Positions 11,701 through 21,490 of a stretch of 64,000 bases of DNA are shown one piece after another. The DNA comes from Ostrinia nubilalis. Taxonomy: Eukaryota > Arthropoda > Insecta > Lepidoptera > Crambidae. The first letter of the stretch is position 1. The number at the start of each line of letters is the position of its first letter. The stretch is taken from positions 3,854,001 through 3,918,000 of the forward strand of contig NC_087095.1 of NCBI RefSeq assembly GCF_963855985.1, read 5' to 3'. Position numbers and translations under genes: made by a program. The notes below the pieces were generated by a model, which was given only the letters and a program-made list of their open reading frames with translations, searched no databases and was not told the DNA's origin.

Positions 11701-14700
11701 TAACGTATAAAAATGGTCAATCTTGCTCTTGGATGTTGATAGCTCCTGAAGGAATGCATATAAAGTTAGTTTGGAATCATTTTGATATTGAGATTGGGAG
11801 GGATTCATGCATGAACGATTACTTAGAGCTTATTGAGTTAGATGCCAGTAATCAGAACGAGTCTTTAGGTAGATACTGTGGCTCTACGCCTCCTCCATCT
11901 TTATCTATTTCTAGCAATCGTTTACTGATGAAATTTGTGTCAGATCAAAGTATCCGGTTACGTGGATTCTCAGTTTCTTACACGTTTTTGGATGAAAGTA
12001 CACACTGTGGCGGAAATTATGTAAAATCTCACGGAATTATATACTCTCCAGGGTGGCCGAAAAAGTATGAACCCAACAAAGATTGTAAGTGGTTTATCAA
12101 AGCACCAGTTGGACAGCAAATTTTGTTAAATATAACAGATTTTGAAATAGAGCGTCCTATTCGGAACCAATGTGATTTTGGTGACTATTTGGAAGTTCGT
12201 AATGGTATAACAATGACATCACCATTAATTGGCAAATACTGCGGTAGTTTTAAATCAAAAGTTATCAAATCCATGACTAATAGCTTAAGTCTTCATTTTC
12301 ACTCTGATTTTTATCTTACTGGAAAAGGATTTAAAGTTGAATGGAAGAGTACTGCTACTGGATGCGGCGGAACATTAACCAGTTCAAGTGGGTCTATAAC
12401 TTCTCCCAATTATCCTGAAAACTATAATGAAAATGCAGAATGTTTCTATAGAATTGTAACCAGCCAAGGATCTCGAATTAGGATCAGTTTTACAGAATTA
12501 GATTTGGAAAGAACTGCCTTATGCAGAGACGATTATGTGGAAATTTTTGACGGCAGAGATGAAACTTCTTCAAGTCTTGGAAGGCACTGTATAATGAGCA
12601 ATAAAGTAACTAACATTCAAACAAAATCGAATGCTGCATTTATCAAATTTAGATCGGATTATTACAATTCAGGAAAAGGTTTCTTAATAAATTACGAAAC
12701 CATTTGTCAAAATAACATCACTGGGATGTATGGAATAATAGAAAGCCCTGACTACCCTAGCCACTACCCTGAAAGACTGAACTGCCTTTGGACAATAAGC
12801 GTACCACAAGGCAATAAAATAAACATTACTTTCACTCACTTTGATATTTTCTATCGTGCTTCGTACCATCATTATTATGGAACTTCGATGCCGAGACGCA
12901 ACAGAGGAAGTAACTGCAGAGATGACTATCTTCAAATAAAAGAATCTAATGAAGTCGACTTTAATGGAAAATACTGTGGACATATTGCGCCTGTATTACA
13001 CACCACTAGCAGTAACTCCTTACAAATAAAGTTTGTGACAGGAAGACCCTTTTTTCCTAAAACTGGCTTCAGATTAGAGTGGGTAAATTACGGTTGTGGT
13101 GGGAGACTTTTCAAGAAGTATGGTTCTCTTAATCTAGAAAAGGATGAAATTTCTGAGGGGCCTACTGAGTGCCAGTGGATTATAGAAGGGCCTTTAGGGA
13201 CAAGAATAAACATTAACTTTGTTACGGTTTACATGTCTGAAACTAACAATTGTACAGTTGATGCAATAGAAGTATATAATGGGCAAACTGTTGACTCACC
13301 GCTTGTGTCTAAGTTTTGTCATCAACTAGATGCGGGTCATACCTTCCAATCGAGTGCTAATTTCATGTTAATTAAATTTACAAAACGCTCTACCTTGAAA
13401 GACATCCACTTCAAGTCTAGCTATTACAATTATAAAACCACTTGCGGTGGTACGATTCGGTCTCGGTCTGGGATGATATACTCTCCAAATTATCCCAATA
13501 ACTACGATAATGATATTAACTGCGTTTGGACTATTACTGTTCCTCCAAACCATCGCATAGAGTTGAATTTCATTTTTCTCGATTTATATTCAATAGATTC
13601 CGATGAGACTGCTTCTTGTCGTGACTCTATTAAAGTTTATGATGCTTTACATTTTGAAAATACAAATTACAGCCAAATTATCTGTCCTGGCACTCGCACG
13701 AAACAAATTATTTCTAAGGGCAATACCCTAGCGTTACAGTTCACCACTGATCACTACGGGACTGCTAAGGGTTTCAAAGCCAATTTTACTGTTACCTGCG
13801 GTGCAACTTTAACCGCACACTCAGAAGGTGTGATTTCAAACGATAAGTACATAAGTCATTCTAACAGAAGTTGCATATGGACTATAATGGCACCAAGACC
13901 CGACCAGAAAGTAACATTGACAATCACACACATGTCACTTCCAAAGAAAGTTGACTCTGTTGCCAATAGAACATGTCCATCAACTTACTTGAGAATTTTA
14001 GATGGCATTGATGAAAACTCTCCTTTGTACAATGAATACTGTGGAAGTTACACGCCGACGGTAGTTAGTCACGGTAGCGCACTTACCATTGAGCTAGGAA
14101 CGTATGGTGATCAAATCACAGGACAGTTTTCCGCGCATTATACTGTACTAGACAATGCATGTGGCGGCACCTTGACATCTGAGGAGGGAGCCATTTCATC
14201 GCCTAACTACCCCAACCCATATCCACCTAACTCAGATTGTGTGTGGATTTTAGGCACATCGCCAGGAAATAGAGTATTCATGCTTTTCGAAGCTTTCGAA
14301 TTAGATCTATCGGAAGATTGCAACCAAGACTATGTAGAAGTTCGTGAAAATAATGGAGGAGGTCCTTTACGTGGTGTGTATTGCGGAAATGACATACCTA
14401 CCAATACTACTACTGGAACAAAGTTGTATATTAAATTCCACAGTGATAACATCGGATCTAATCGTGGTTTTATTATCAAATACGGGTTTTTACATGGCAA
14501 TGATATTACAGGAAAAGAAAGAGGACAACTAGCATCGCCGTTATACCCATATGAGTATTCAGGTGCTGGTGAATACACTTGGCGAATAATTGTTCCTGAA
14601 AATAGCATTTTATTAACAATTTCACGTTTGGAAATACACACTCAAGGTAATGTTTGTAGTAACAGATTAGCTATTTATGACGGATATGATGAAGATGCAC

Positions 14701-17700
14701 CACTTTTAGAAAATCTTTGTGGAATATTAAGAGGCAATGAGAAATCTACTCGAACAACATCTAATGTAGTTTTTATTAAATTAAGCTTAGACGAGTCCAA
14801 CACGGGTTCGTTGTTCCTTATCGACTGGAGTAAAACCGATAGCAATGAACTTGAAGTCAATACTGACAAAGAAATTAATTGTGGTTCAAATGAAACTTTG
14901 TACGTTTTACCTGGTAGCTCAACTAATTTCAATTCACCGCATTATCCAGAAAATTATGATGATAACCTTAATTGTGAATGGAAATTTGTAACACCACGTG
15001 GTCGACATTTGAAACTTAAGTTTCCATCCTTTTCGATTGAAGAAAGAGAAAATTGTTATGCAGATTCTGTTTCCATTTATTCAGCTAATAGCCCTTCACA
15101 GTGGCAGCCTTTGAAACAAAATATCTGCCTTAGAGAAAACACCACTGACACTTTTAATACATCAATGAACAATTATATGATGGTAAAATTTGTGACGGAT
15201 GAATCAGTTACCGCAAAAGGTTTCCAAGGTGTAGTTACTTCAGTTTGTGGTGGATTGATGACTGCATCATCTGGTCATGTTGAGCCAAGCTATCGAGACT
15301 GGATGTCGGGTAGAGGTTTTACTTTGCAATGTGACTGGATAGTAAAAGTAAGACCTGGACGAGTCATAAAATGGCAGTTTTTATCTTTCAACATAACAAA
15401 TGAAAATGACTGCACAACAAATGTGATTGTACGTAATGGAGAATCATCTGAATCACCATTCGCAGGCAGTGGGAAATATTGTGGGTATGAACATGAAGAC
15501 AGGAGCCTTTTCACATCTACAAGTAACTCACTACATATTAGTTACAGAACAACCTCAAGACAGAGACAGTTTAAATCTTTTGTTATTTGGTACGAAGAGC
15601 AAAATATAGAATGTGGAGGTACATCTGAACTAAGCTCTGGCCATAGTTGGGAAATAATAAATTCACCCAATTATCCATCAGTACCGACACCGTATATGGA
15701 ATGCTCGTGGGTATTTAAAGGACCACCGGGAGAAATTTTAAGAATCGATTTTGTGGACAGGTTTGATATAGACAGTAGAAATAGTGACTGTTCTACAGAG
15801 TACGTGGAAGTGCGTGACGGATCGTCCGCACTATCGCCATTGAAAGGTCGTTATTGTATTGAAAAGCCGGGCACTATAAAAACAAGTAGTAACTTGATGT
15901 ATATCAAGTATTCTACTCAAATATCTGAACCTAGAAATGGATTCAAGGCAAATGTTTCTGTTGACGTTTGTGGCGGGACCATATTGGCAAACGCGGGGGA
16001 GTTGTCGTCGCCAAGTTATCCTCATATGACGTCTTTGCCCGTCGGCACTGTCTGCGTGTGGGAGATTATTGGTAACCCTGCTTACACATTTATGCTGAAA
16101 GCTCAAGACATAAACTTACCAGACCCTGAATCACCTTGTGGTACCAAAATCACAATTGAAGAAACTATTCCCATGAACCATACCGTAACACTTTTGCAAA
16201 CATATTGTAGTGATGTAATTTTAGATCGTTCTAATACAGTGACAGAAACGTTAACAAATAAAATAACTATAAAGCTTCATATTGGAAAATCCAGTAGCTA
16301 TTCACAAGTTTCCACACTCCGTGGTTTCCGATTTACTTTCAATTCGTCAGTACCCATATGCGGCGGTTCTATTACTACACCGCAAGGTTTTTTGACGACA
16401 CCAGGTTACCCTAGAGACACAACGCTACGATACTGTCATTGGCGAATAATGGTACCCGATAAAAGCCGAAGAGTAACTCTAGAGTTAATCGATTTCGACA
16501 GAAACGCACAGAGAATTGGAATTTACAACGATCTAATATACAGTTCGTCTATTCTAACTCCAAGTGATAATTATTCCTTGTCTTCAAACATATACGAATC
16601 TAGTGGAAACACTATAGTCCTCTATGTGTGGTTAGTACCATCTATGGGTTCACATCATCGATTTAAAGCAAAATTCCACTCAGACAATCTTGCTCTTTGT
16701 GGGGGCACTTTAAGTGGTCAAATTGGACACCTTGAATCACCTGAACTTGATCGTTCATATACATGTAAATGGCAATATAGTATAGATACTTCGTCTGACG
16801 ATTACTCTAATTCAACAAATCCTATAGGTAATACGATAGTTCTAACCGTTTCTCTCAATTCCTCATCAAATAGTTTTAGATGTCTTCGGTCGGATCCAAA
16901 ATTAAATATAATAACTAATATAAATAATGCAAACATTCTTTTCAATAGAAATCTTTGTCGCAATACTAACATTGTCTATAGAGTGCCAACAAATAGGATT
17001 GACTTTACAGCGTTAAAAGGTAAATTCGGTTTACTTTATTTCAACCTTGATTGGAAAACACAGCCGTGTGGTGGGGTGATAGAGGTTAATGAAAACCCAG
17101 TAAATATATTAAATGTTCCTGCGAATTATAATGACTCTATAGATTGCGCCTGGATTATTGCTGTTCCTATTGGCAAAAGAGTGGAAATAACGCTGGAGGG
17201 CACTTTCCAATTTGAATGTGGCGATGAATTTATTACAATTAACCAGGGCACAGACGAAATTTCGTTAACAATTGGAGATTATTGTAAAAATAAGAACCAA
17301 GACGCTCCGCTTCAAGTCATGTATACAGCTTTGTATGTTCAGTACCACTCCAAACCAAGAAATGAAACTAAAGTAAGACTTATCGCCAAACTAGCACAAA
17401 ATATCTGCGGTGGACACCTACTAACTTATGAATCTGAATTCACATCACCAAACTACCCTAAAAGTTACACAGAGAACCAAGAATGCACCTGGGAAATAAA
17501 AACAGATTTGGGAAGTAGAGTGTCTCTTAGATTCTTGGGGCGCTTTGCAATCGAAGGTCAGCCTGGTTTGTGCACAAAAGATGCTGTTATCATATATGAC
17601 TGGAAAGACAATGCCTACACTGAAATTGCTAGGCTCTGCGGCCGAACCCCACCTCCAACATACAATTCTACTTTTAACCAAATGAAGGTAATGCTACGAA

Positions 17701-19988
17701 CAAATGAAAATATAAACCTTGATGGTTTCCAAGCTTCGTGGTCACGAATCTGTGGTGGAAAATACAATGCAACCGAAGAAGAGCAATATTTATACAGTCC
17801 TGGGTATCCACACAATTATTGGTCTTCTCTAAATTGCAACTACGAAATATCTGCGCCAAGTCGTAAAGTTATAGTGAAATTTTTAGATTTTGAGTTGGAG
17901 GGTCCCTATCCTGAATGCAATAATGATAATGTAACGATAATTGCAGAATCTTCATATGCCTACATATTTAATTTGTATTGCGGGAATGAAATTCCGCCAA
18001 TGATTCATGAAGAAAAAGTAAATATCAAATTTCAAACTGACATTTTTATTTCAAGAAGAGGCTTTAAGTTGTCATACTGGGTGGTTCCATGTGGAGGTGA
18101 AATAACATCTCCCACGGTCATTTCTTCAGGTCCAACTGCTTATTACGAGACCAATTTGAATTGTTCGTGGAAAATAACCGCACCGAAAAACAAAATCATT
18201 GTTTTAGATTTTAAAATGTTTGATTTAGAGAATAATGAAGAGTGCTACAACGATTATGTAGCAGTTTATAACGGCTTAGAGACCGATGATAGTAAACGTT
18301 TAGCTCTCTTGTGCGGACACTTAACTTCGAATGATTCCAGCTTAGTTATTAAAAGTTCAAATAATACTATGCTCTTGGAATTTATAACAGATAGCAGTGT
18401 TACCGGAAAAGGATTCAAAGCTGATGTATCCTTTACATACTCAGAATCGGTAGGTTGTGGTGGTCATATTGATTTGACATCATCCACTGTCTTAAAATCA
18501 CCTTTTATCAATTCTCTATTTGTTTACGAAAATTTCCTAGATTGTGTCTGGACAGTAGTCGCCCCAGTTGATCGTATCATCAAAGTCCATTTCACATCAT
18601 TCCATATAGCTCCCTGTGAAGGTGTAAATCAAACTGCCATAGGATATAATAATTGCGATTGTGATTTTGTTGAAATTAAAGATGGCATCAATCCGGAAAG
18701 TGCTATAATTAACAAATACTGTGGCTACAACCTGCCAGCAGACATAGTGACTTCGGGGAACACGTTGAGCGTGAGACTACATACTGATGGAGAAATATCT
18801 AGCACAGGGTTTGAGGCATCGCTTAGTGTTTTACAATCAATTTGCGGTCAATCGAATTATAACGTCACTGAAAAAGCTGTTACAATTCGATCTCCAGGCT
18901 ATGAACAAGGGTCGGTACCCCGCGGTGTGAACTGTGTTTATAACCTTCAAGTTCCTAATCAAATTTACCAAACTATACTTCTTCGGATCAAGGGATTAGA
19001 CCTTCAACCAGGTGTGATGGATGCGAACCAATGCGATCGAGATAAACTGATTATATCTGAAACAAAAAACGCAAGAAATCTTTCCCTTGGAAAAGATTAT
19101 TTGTTGAATAGTGATACCGCGTACTATTTCGACACAGCATATCTATTCGATTCGACTACCACTCCAACAAAACACACGTATTGTGGAAAACAGAAAATCA
19201 TAGAGTTTTATATGACAGGACGAGTAACCATCACCCTGCAAACATATCCAGAGTCTGATTCATACAGCCATAAAGGATTTGAAATAGAAGCCTTACAAAG
19301 CGGTTACTGTAGTGAAAACTATACCGAACCTTATGGTAGAGTGAGATCTAATGACGATAATTATTATATTAGTGACAACCGGAAAGATTGTTACACATTA
19401 ATCACGGCTCCTGAAAATCGTACAGTATCTGTATACTTTTTAAGATATGGTCCAACGTACTGGAACGATGATATGTACTTAGAAATCCACGACGGTAATA
19501 GTACATCAGCGAAATCTTTGAAGAAATTGGATACTAATTTCAATGACATATTGGCTGCGTTTTCTACTGGGAGATATATGTTAATACACAACCACGTGGC
19601 GGATAACGGTTATTTCAGTTATGATCTAACGTACGTAACCACTGATAAAGGACCAGGATGCGGTGGGAGCTTGCACAGTGATGTAGGAAGAATCACGAGT
19701 CCATTTTACCCTAATATATATCGGCAGAAGGCGACTTGTGAGTGGGAATTGGAGACGCCGCCGCAGTCACGTCTCCATCTGCGCTTTAGTGTGTTCGATC
19801 TGAGCGCAGTGTGCGATCAGGTGTACCTGCAATTGGTCGACAGGAAGGGCCGGGTCATCTCCTCATACTGCACCGAGACCCCGGCTGACTACACCAGCGA
19901 GGACAATTATGTCAAAATAGTATTTGTTACCACTATGAACAATGGTGGCACTGGTTGGGTTGCAGAGTTTATAGCTACGACGCATTAG
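8778..19988 (+). CDS. Cubn: Cubilin (8 EGF + 27 CUB), single coding exon
   Basis: Secreted multiligand endocytic receptor. In animals cubilin has no membrane anchor and works with the transmembrane protein amnionless; in insects it serves protein uptake in nephrocytes and gut. I chose ATG 8778 because a clean signal peptide follows at once (MSKILIQCLFLVVWF) and -3 is A. An in-frame ATG at 8706 would add 24 residues. From 8778 the protein has 3736 residues. Order: signal peptide; a segment at about 25-138 starting KIITSNGNIILEP, as in the cubilin amnionless-binding trimer region; eight EGF modules at about 139-484, three with DVNEC or DINEC calcium-binding starts; then 27 CUB modules from about 486 (CGGYLDAEEG) to the end. 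The last CUB starts at about 3631. The end, FIATTH, has no transmembrane segment. Human cubilin has the same 8+27 layout and about 3620 residues. CUB 13 lacks the first cysteine pair. No intron interrupts the 11.2 kb. Family assignment is secure; tissue and ligands are inferred. Confidence 0.95.
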   Translation: MSKILIQCLFLVVWFVNLDCQSFQDRPKIITSNGNIILEPALNKNIYLRLNGPKSAIFAKDVNLLDISRNSEPSQISSTNVDTYINGISDIHRRLDILEKQSSGLPQSLWFNETLLTRRVNRLHTRVIALASQIRRITRDDCQLNPCKKGGTCLNLADGYHCLCPSNWEGQDCDVDVNECRNFAGTDLGCQNGATCINKPGTYQCLCSPGWYGLHCTRRENDCSQGNYEMCGFGTCVTTNSGKGFQCICNQGWETNGTGVACLTDVNECDASRGHRCSVNPKVDCINLPGSFRCGQCPAGYEGDGFTCSDINECLTIPNGGCSPLVTCHNTIGSRICGSCPPGYQGDGITCTWRGTCNINHGGCHPSAQCVENMAIVQCICPYGMEGDGIGLHGCYISTDGNTTQRCENNPCGVHGRCHPLLTGYTCLCYEGYSGAHCDVTADYCAHNPCENGGTCKPDVSSTGGFRCECTAQFTGTLCQIKKRTCGGYLDAEEGSIVYPLTNTSYDQNERCAWVIHTNPNKVINVTFSKFHLEKEPECMYDFLQIHDGRTSSSHLIGRFCGTDFPMGGNIVSSHNYLYFWFRSDSTVNGPGFSLHWNSVEPLCGGTVNASTHGVISSPGSPGKYPPNRDCYWHLTTTLGKRIALHFFTLDIETHPNCSYDFIAIYDGELVTDPLINKYCNSTQPQPIQSASSEILIHFHSDSYGAGTGFQISYAPVEGIPGCGGYFTLDRGEIVSPSFDGQYLNNLRCEYRINTGPDTKIRLEFKSFNLERSNRCKFDYLKIYDGPSTESKLVGKFCGATYPKTFVSSSNNLFFIFKSDRNVASDGFKITFETFCQITIFGDSGVIKSPGYPFSYPTNKKCEYIIGTVPGKAIQLAFQDFDIEDNNYYNCRYDNVEIRDGPDINSTLLGRFCGGSEHMPPVQTSTHNYLNVRFNSDMSISGTGFYANYTTIDTECGGIYREPTGLISHPSAGSLTYKNGQSCSWMLIAPEGMHIKLVWNHFDIEIGRDSCMNDYLELIELDASNQNESLGRYCGSTPPPSLSISSNRLLMKFVSDQSIRLRGFSVSYTFLDESTHCGGNYVKSHGIIYSPGWPKKYEPNKDCKWFIKAPVGQQILLNITDFEIERPIRNQCDFGDYLEVRNGITMTSPLIGKYCGSFKSKVIKSMTNSLSLHFHSDFYLTGKGFKVEWKSTATGCGGTLTSSSGSITSPNYPENYNENAECFYRIVTSQGSRIRISFTELDLERTALCRDDYVEIFDGRDETSSSLGRHCIMSNKVTNIQTKSNAAFIKFRSDYYNSGKGFLINYETICQNNITGMYGIIESPDYPSHYPERLNCLWTISVPQGNKINITFTHFDIFYRASYHHYYGTSMPRRNRGSNCRDDYLQIKESNEVDFNGKYCGHIAPVLHTTSSNSLQIKFVTGRPFFPKTGFRLEWVNYGCGGRLFKKYGSLNLEKDEISEGPTECQWIIEGPLGTRININFVTVYMSETNNCTVDAIEVYNGQTVDSPLVSKFCHQLDAGHTFQSSANFMLIKFTKRSTLKDIHFKSSYYNYKTTCGGTIRSRSGMIYSPNYPNNYDNDINCVWTITVPPNHRIELNFIFLDLYSIDSDETASCRDSIKVYDALHFENTNYSQIICPGTRTKQIISKGNTLALQFTTDHYGTAKGFKANFTVTCGATLTAHSEGVISNDKYISHSNRSCIWTIMAPRPDQKVTLTITHMSLPKKVDSVANRTCPSTYLRILDGIDENSPLYNEYCGSYTPTVVSHGSALTIELGTYGDQITGQFSAHYTVLDNACGGTLTSEEGAISSPNYPNPYPPNSDCVWILGTSPGNRVFMLFEAFELDLSEDCNQDYVEVRENNGGGPLRGVYCGNDIPTNTTTGTKLYIKFHSDNIGSNRGFIIKYGFLHGNDITGKERGQLASPLYPYEYSGAGEYTWRIIVPENSILLTISRLEIHTQGNVCSNRLAIYDGYDEDAPLLENLCGILRGNEKSTRTTSNVVFIKLSLDESNTGSLFLIDWSKTDSNELEVNTDKEINCGSNETLYVLPGSSTNFNSPHYPENYDDNLNCEWKFVTPRGRHLKLKFPSFSIEERENCYADSVSIYSANSPSQWQPLKQNICLRENTTDTFNTSMNNYMMVKFVTDESVTAKGFQGVVTSVCGGLMTASSGHVEPSYRDWMSGRGFTLQCDWIVKVRPGRVIKWQFLSFNITNENDCTTNVIVRNGESSESPFAGSGKYCGYEHEDRSLFTSTSNSLHISYRTTSRQRQFKSFVIWYEEQNIECGGTSELSSGHSWEIINSPNYPSVPTPYMECSWVFKGPPGEILRIDFVDRFDIDSRNSDCSTEYVEVRDGSSALSPLKGRYCIEKPGTIKTSSNLMYIKYSTQISEPRNGFKANVSVDVCGGTILANAGELSSPSYPHMTSLPVGTVCVWEIIGNPAYTFMLKAQDINLPDPESPCGTKITIEETIPMNHTVTLLQTYCSDVILDRSNTVTETLTNKITIKLHIGKSSSYSQVSTLRGFRFTFNSSVPICGGSITTPQGFLTTPGYPRDTTLRYCHWRIMVPDKSRRVTLELIDFDRNAQRIGIYNDLIYSSSILTPSDNYSLSSNIYESSGNTIVLYVWLVPSMGSHHRFKAKFHSDNLALCGGTLSGQIGHLESPELDRSYTCKWQYSIDTSSDDYSNSTNPIGNTIVLTVSLNSSSNSFRCLRSDPKLNIITNINNANILFNRNLCRNTNIVYRVPTNRIDFTALKGKFGLLYFNLDWKTQPCGGVIEVNENPVNILNVPANYNDSIDCAWIIAVPIGKRVEITLEGTFQFECGDEFITINQGTDEISLTIGDYCKNKNQDAPLQVMYTALYVQYHSKPRNETKVRLIAKLAQNICGGHLLTYESEFTSPNYPKSYTENQECTWEIKTDLGSRVSLRFLGRFAIEGQPGLCTKDAVIIYDWKDNAYTEIARLCGRTPPPTYNSTFNQMKVMLRTNENINLDGFQASWSRICGGKYNATEEEQYLYSPGYPHNYWSSLNCNYEISAPSRKVIVKFLDFELEGPYPECNNDNVTIIAESSYAYIFNLYCGNEIPPMIHEEKVNIKFQTDIFISRRGFKLSYWVVPCGGEITSPTVISSGPTAYYETNLNCSWKITAPKNKIIVLDFKMFDLENNEECYNDYVAVYNGLETDDSKRLALLCGHLTSNDSSLVIKSSNNTMLLEFITDSSVTGKGFKADVSFTYSESVGCGGHIDLTSSTVLKSPFINSLFVYENFLDCVWTVVAPVDRIIKVHFTSFHIAPCEGVNQTAIGYNNCDCDFVEIKDGINPESAIINKYCGYNLPADIVTSGNTLSVRLHTDGEISSTGFEASLSVLQSICGQSNYNVTEKAVTIRSPGYEQGSVPRGVNCVYNLQVPNQIYQTILLRIKGLDLQPGVMDANQCDRDKLIISETKNARNLSLGKDYLLNSDTAYYFDTAYLFDSTTTPTKHTYCGKQKIIEFYMTGRVTITLQTYPESDSYSHKGFEIEALQSGYCSENYTEPYGRVRSNDDNYYISDNRKDCYTLITAPENRTVSVYFLRYGPTYWNDDMYLEIHDGNSTSAKSLKKLDTNFNDILAAFSTGRYMLIHNHVADNGYFSYDLTYVTTDKGPGCGGSLHSDVGRITSPFYPNIYRQKATCEWELETPPQSRLHLRFSVFDLSAVCDQVYLQLVDRKGRVISSYCTETPADYTSEDNYVKIVFVTTMNNGGTGWVAEFIATTH

Positions 19989-20000
19989 TTGGATTCATAC

Positions 20001-20348
20001 TTAGATGATCAAACGAACTTACCAAGTGAAGTTCGATCTGAATTATCCTGTTTTCGCCGAAGAGATTTATTTTACCGTGTAGTAGTACCCCTGTACGACA
20101 AGCCAATCCGCACACAATATTCAGCGTAGTAGTAGTAAAAAACAAAAGAGCGGGCAACCCCACCCCTACCACGCTGTGGGCTCGTTGTCCGAGCGGTCTC
20201 ATTATATTTAGAGAAGAGATGACATTGACGTTTACCTCCAGGGAAGAAGATATAGAAATCTTCGGGTTGGGAGGGACCTTAAATCTCTTCGGCGAAAACA
20301 GGATAATTCAGATCGAACTTCACTTGGTAAGTTCGTTTGATCATCTAA
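20001..20348. repeat. Inverted repeat in the cubilin 3' UTR
   Basis: Two 69-bp arms, 20001-20069 and 20280-20348, are perfect reverse complements by eye (start TTAGATGATCAAACGAACTT). They begin 13 nt after the cubilin stop codon and would form a long hairpin in the transcript. About 160 bp in and next to the left arm (20040-20203) recurs almost unchanged in inverted orientation at 24896-25062, and a short piece recurs at 20349-20388. This marks it as a dispersed element that inserted at the gene's 3' end. Family unknown. Confidence 0.75.
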
Positions 20349-20457
20349 TTATCCTGCTTTCGCCTCCGAGATTTATTTTACCGTGTAGATGTTTAGAGCA
20401 TGGATCAATGTCCATGTTAAATGGTTAAGAGAGTAAATGTCAATGTACTAAATACAT

Positions 20458-20463
20458 AATAAA
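20458..20463 (+). terminator. Cubilin polyadenylation signal
   Basis: AATAAA, about 470 nt after the stop codon, is the first canonical signal downstream that lies outside the inverted-repeat insertion. Use of this site is inferred. Imperfect A/T-rich signals are common in the region. Confidence 0.5.
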
Positions 20464-21246
20464 GCAATATTTTTGTATTATAATCGTATTGCATCACTTA
20501 TTCATAACAATAACAAGTATCACGGTCTCAACAAGATTTTGTTCATTATAGAGTATTATTATATATATTTATTTGTACTTCTATTAACTGTTAAGTACGA
20601 CTACTGATTGTAAAAAGTTGCCAAGACAGTTGACAGAGCATCCTGTCTATCCAGCACACTGGCTAATTGTGTCAACGTTGACAGCGGCGCAAACCGCAGG
20701 CCATACTGCCGCGTGTCGCGTGCTGTGTGGGCCGAACGCCCTCGTGTCTACACTCCTTTCCTATATTTATCCAGTTTCATCTCAGAACTGAGCTTGACGA
20801 CGGTAGTGGTTAACACCGAATCGATCACAGTGACTGCAAGGCTAACACTCTGATTGTTGTAAAACATAAGCTCACTTGCATTTTAATTAAATAAATAAAT
20901 AATGTGGTTAATTAAAACTTATTAATTTATTTGGATACAGTTTGACCAGTATTCCAAAACAGTATTAATTTGGATTCCAAGTAACACTGTTGCGAGGAAA
21001 AAGTTTGGTTTCTATTTAATAGCACTATTTAATAGCAATCTTTTGATTCTTGAAACCTGACCTATAAATTATAATATTTATTAAAATAATTATATATTTC
21101 AATAAATTATATGATTTCACTAACGATATTGCTAAGCGGTGGTTATTTAATGTTATTATAGGATGCACCCGACTTTAGAATATGCTAAGAAAATAGAGTA
21201 AGGTAGGTACAATGATGTAATTGAGCATTGTAAAAATATTTATTTG
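20464..21246. other. Intergenic, nothing recognised
   Basis: Short moderately GC-rich patch at about 20680-20760, otherwise AT-rich. No ORF or repeat I can name. Confidence 0.4.
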
Positions 21247-21247
21247 T

Positions 21248-21490
21248 CAGTCATTTGGTGTAGTGGTTTCGAAACGGACTACTATGCCGAGAGGTCCCGG
21301 GTTCGATCCCCGGCCGGGCAGAAATTGAATTGATACATTTTAATTTCTGTGATGGGTCTAGGTGTTACTATGTATAATATGTACTTATGTATATAAAAAC
21401 GGTATTTAAGTATGTTTATATCCGTTGTCTAGGACCCATAGCTTTGCTCAGTTTGGGACTAGGAGCGTAGTGTAAAATGTCGAAAGAAGG
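21248..21490 (+). mobile_element. tRNA-derived SINE
   Basis: A pol III promoter-like head is present: a box A-like TTGGTGTAGTGGTTTCG at about 21255 and a box B GGTTCGATCCC at about 21300. A non-tRNA body follows (GGGTCTAGGTGTTACTATG). A diverged copy lies in reverse orientation at 30735-30900. The cloverleaf is not complete, so it is not a tRNA gene. Confidence 0.7.

Noticed and set aside
9165..19591. Many short ORFs antisense to or in other frames of cubilin
   Set aside because: They follow from the codon bias and low stop frequency of the long coding exon; none has a start context or family resemblance.
21255..21325. Possible functional tRNA gene
   Set aside because: Box A- and B-like words are present, but the acceptor and anticodon stems do not close and the sequence runs into a SINE body with a second diverged copy at 30735-30900.
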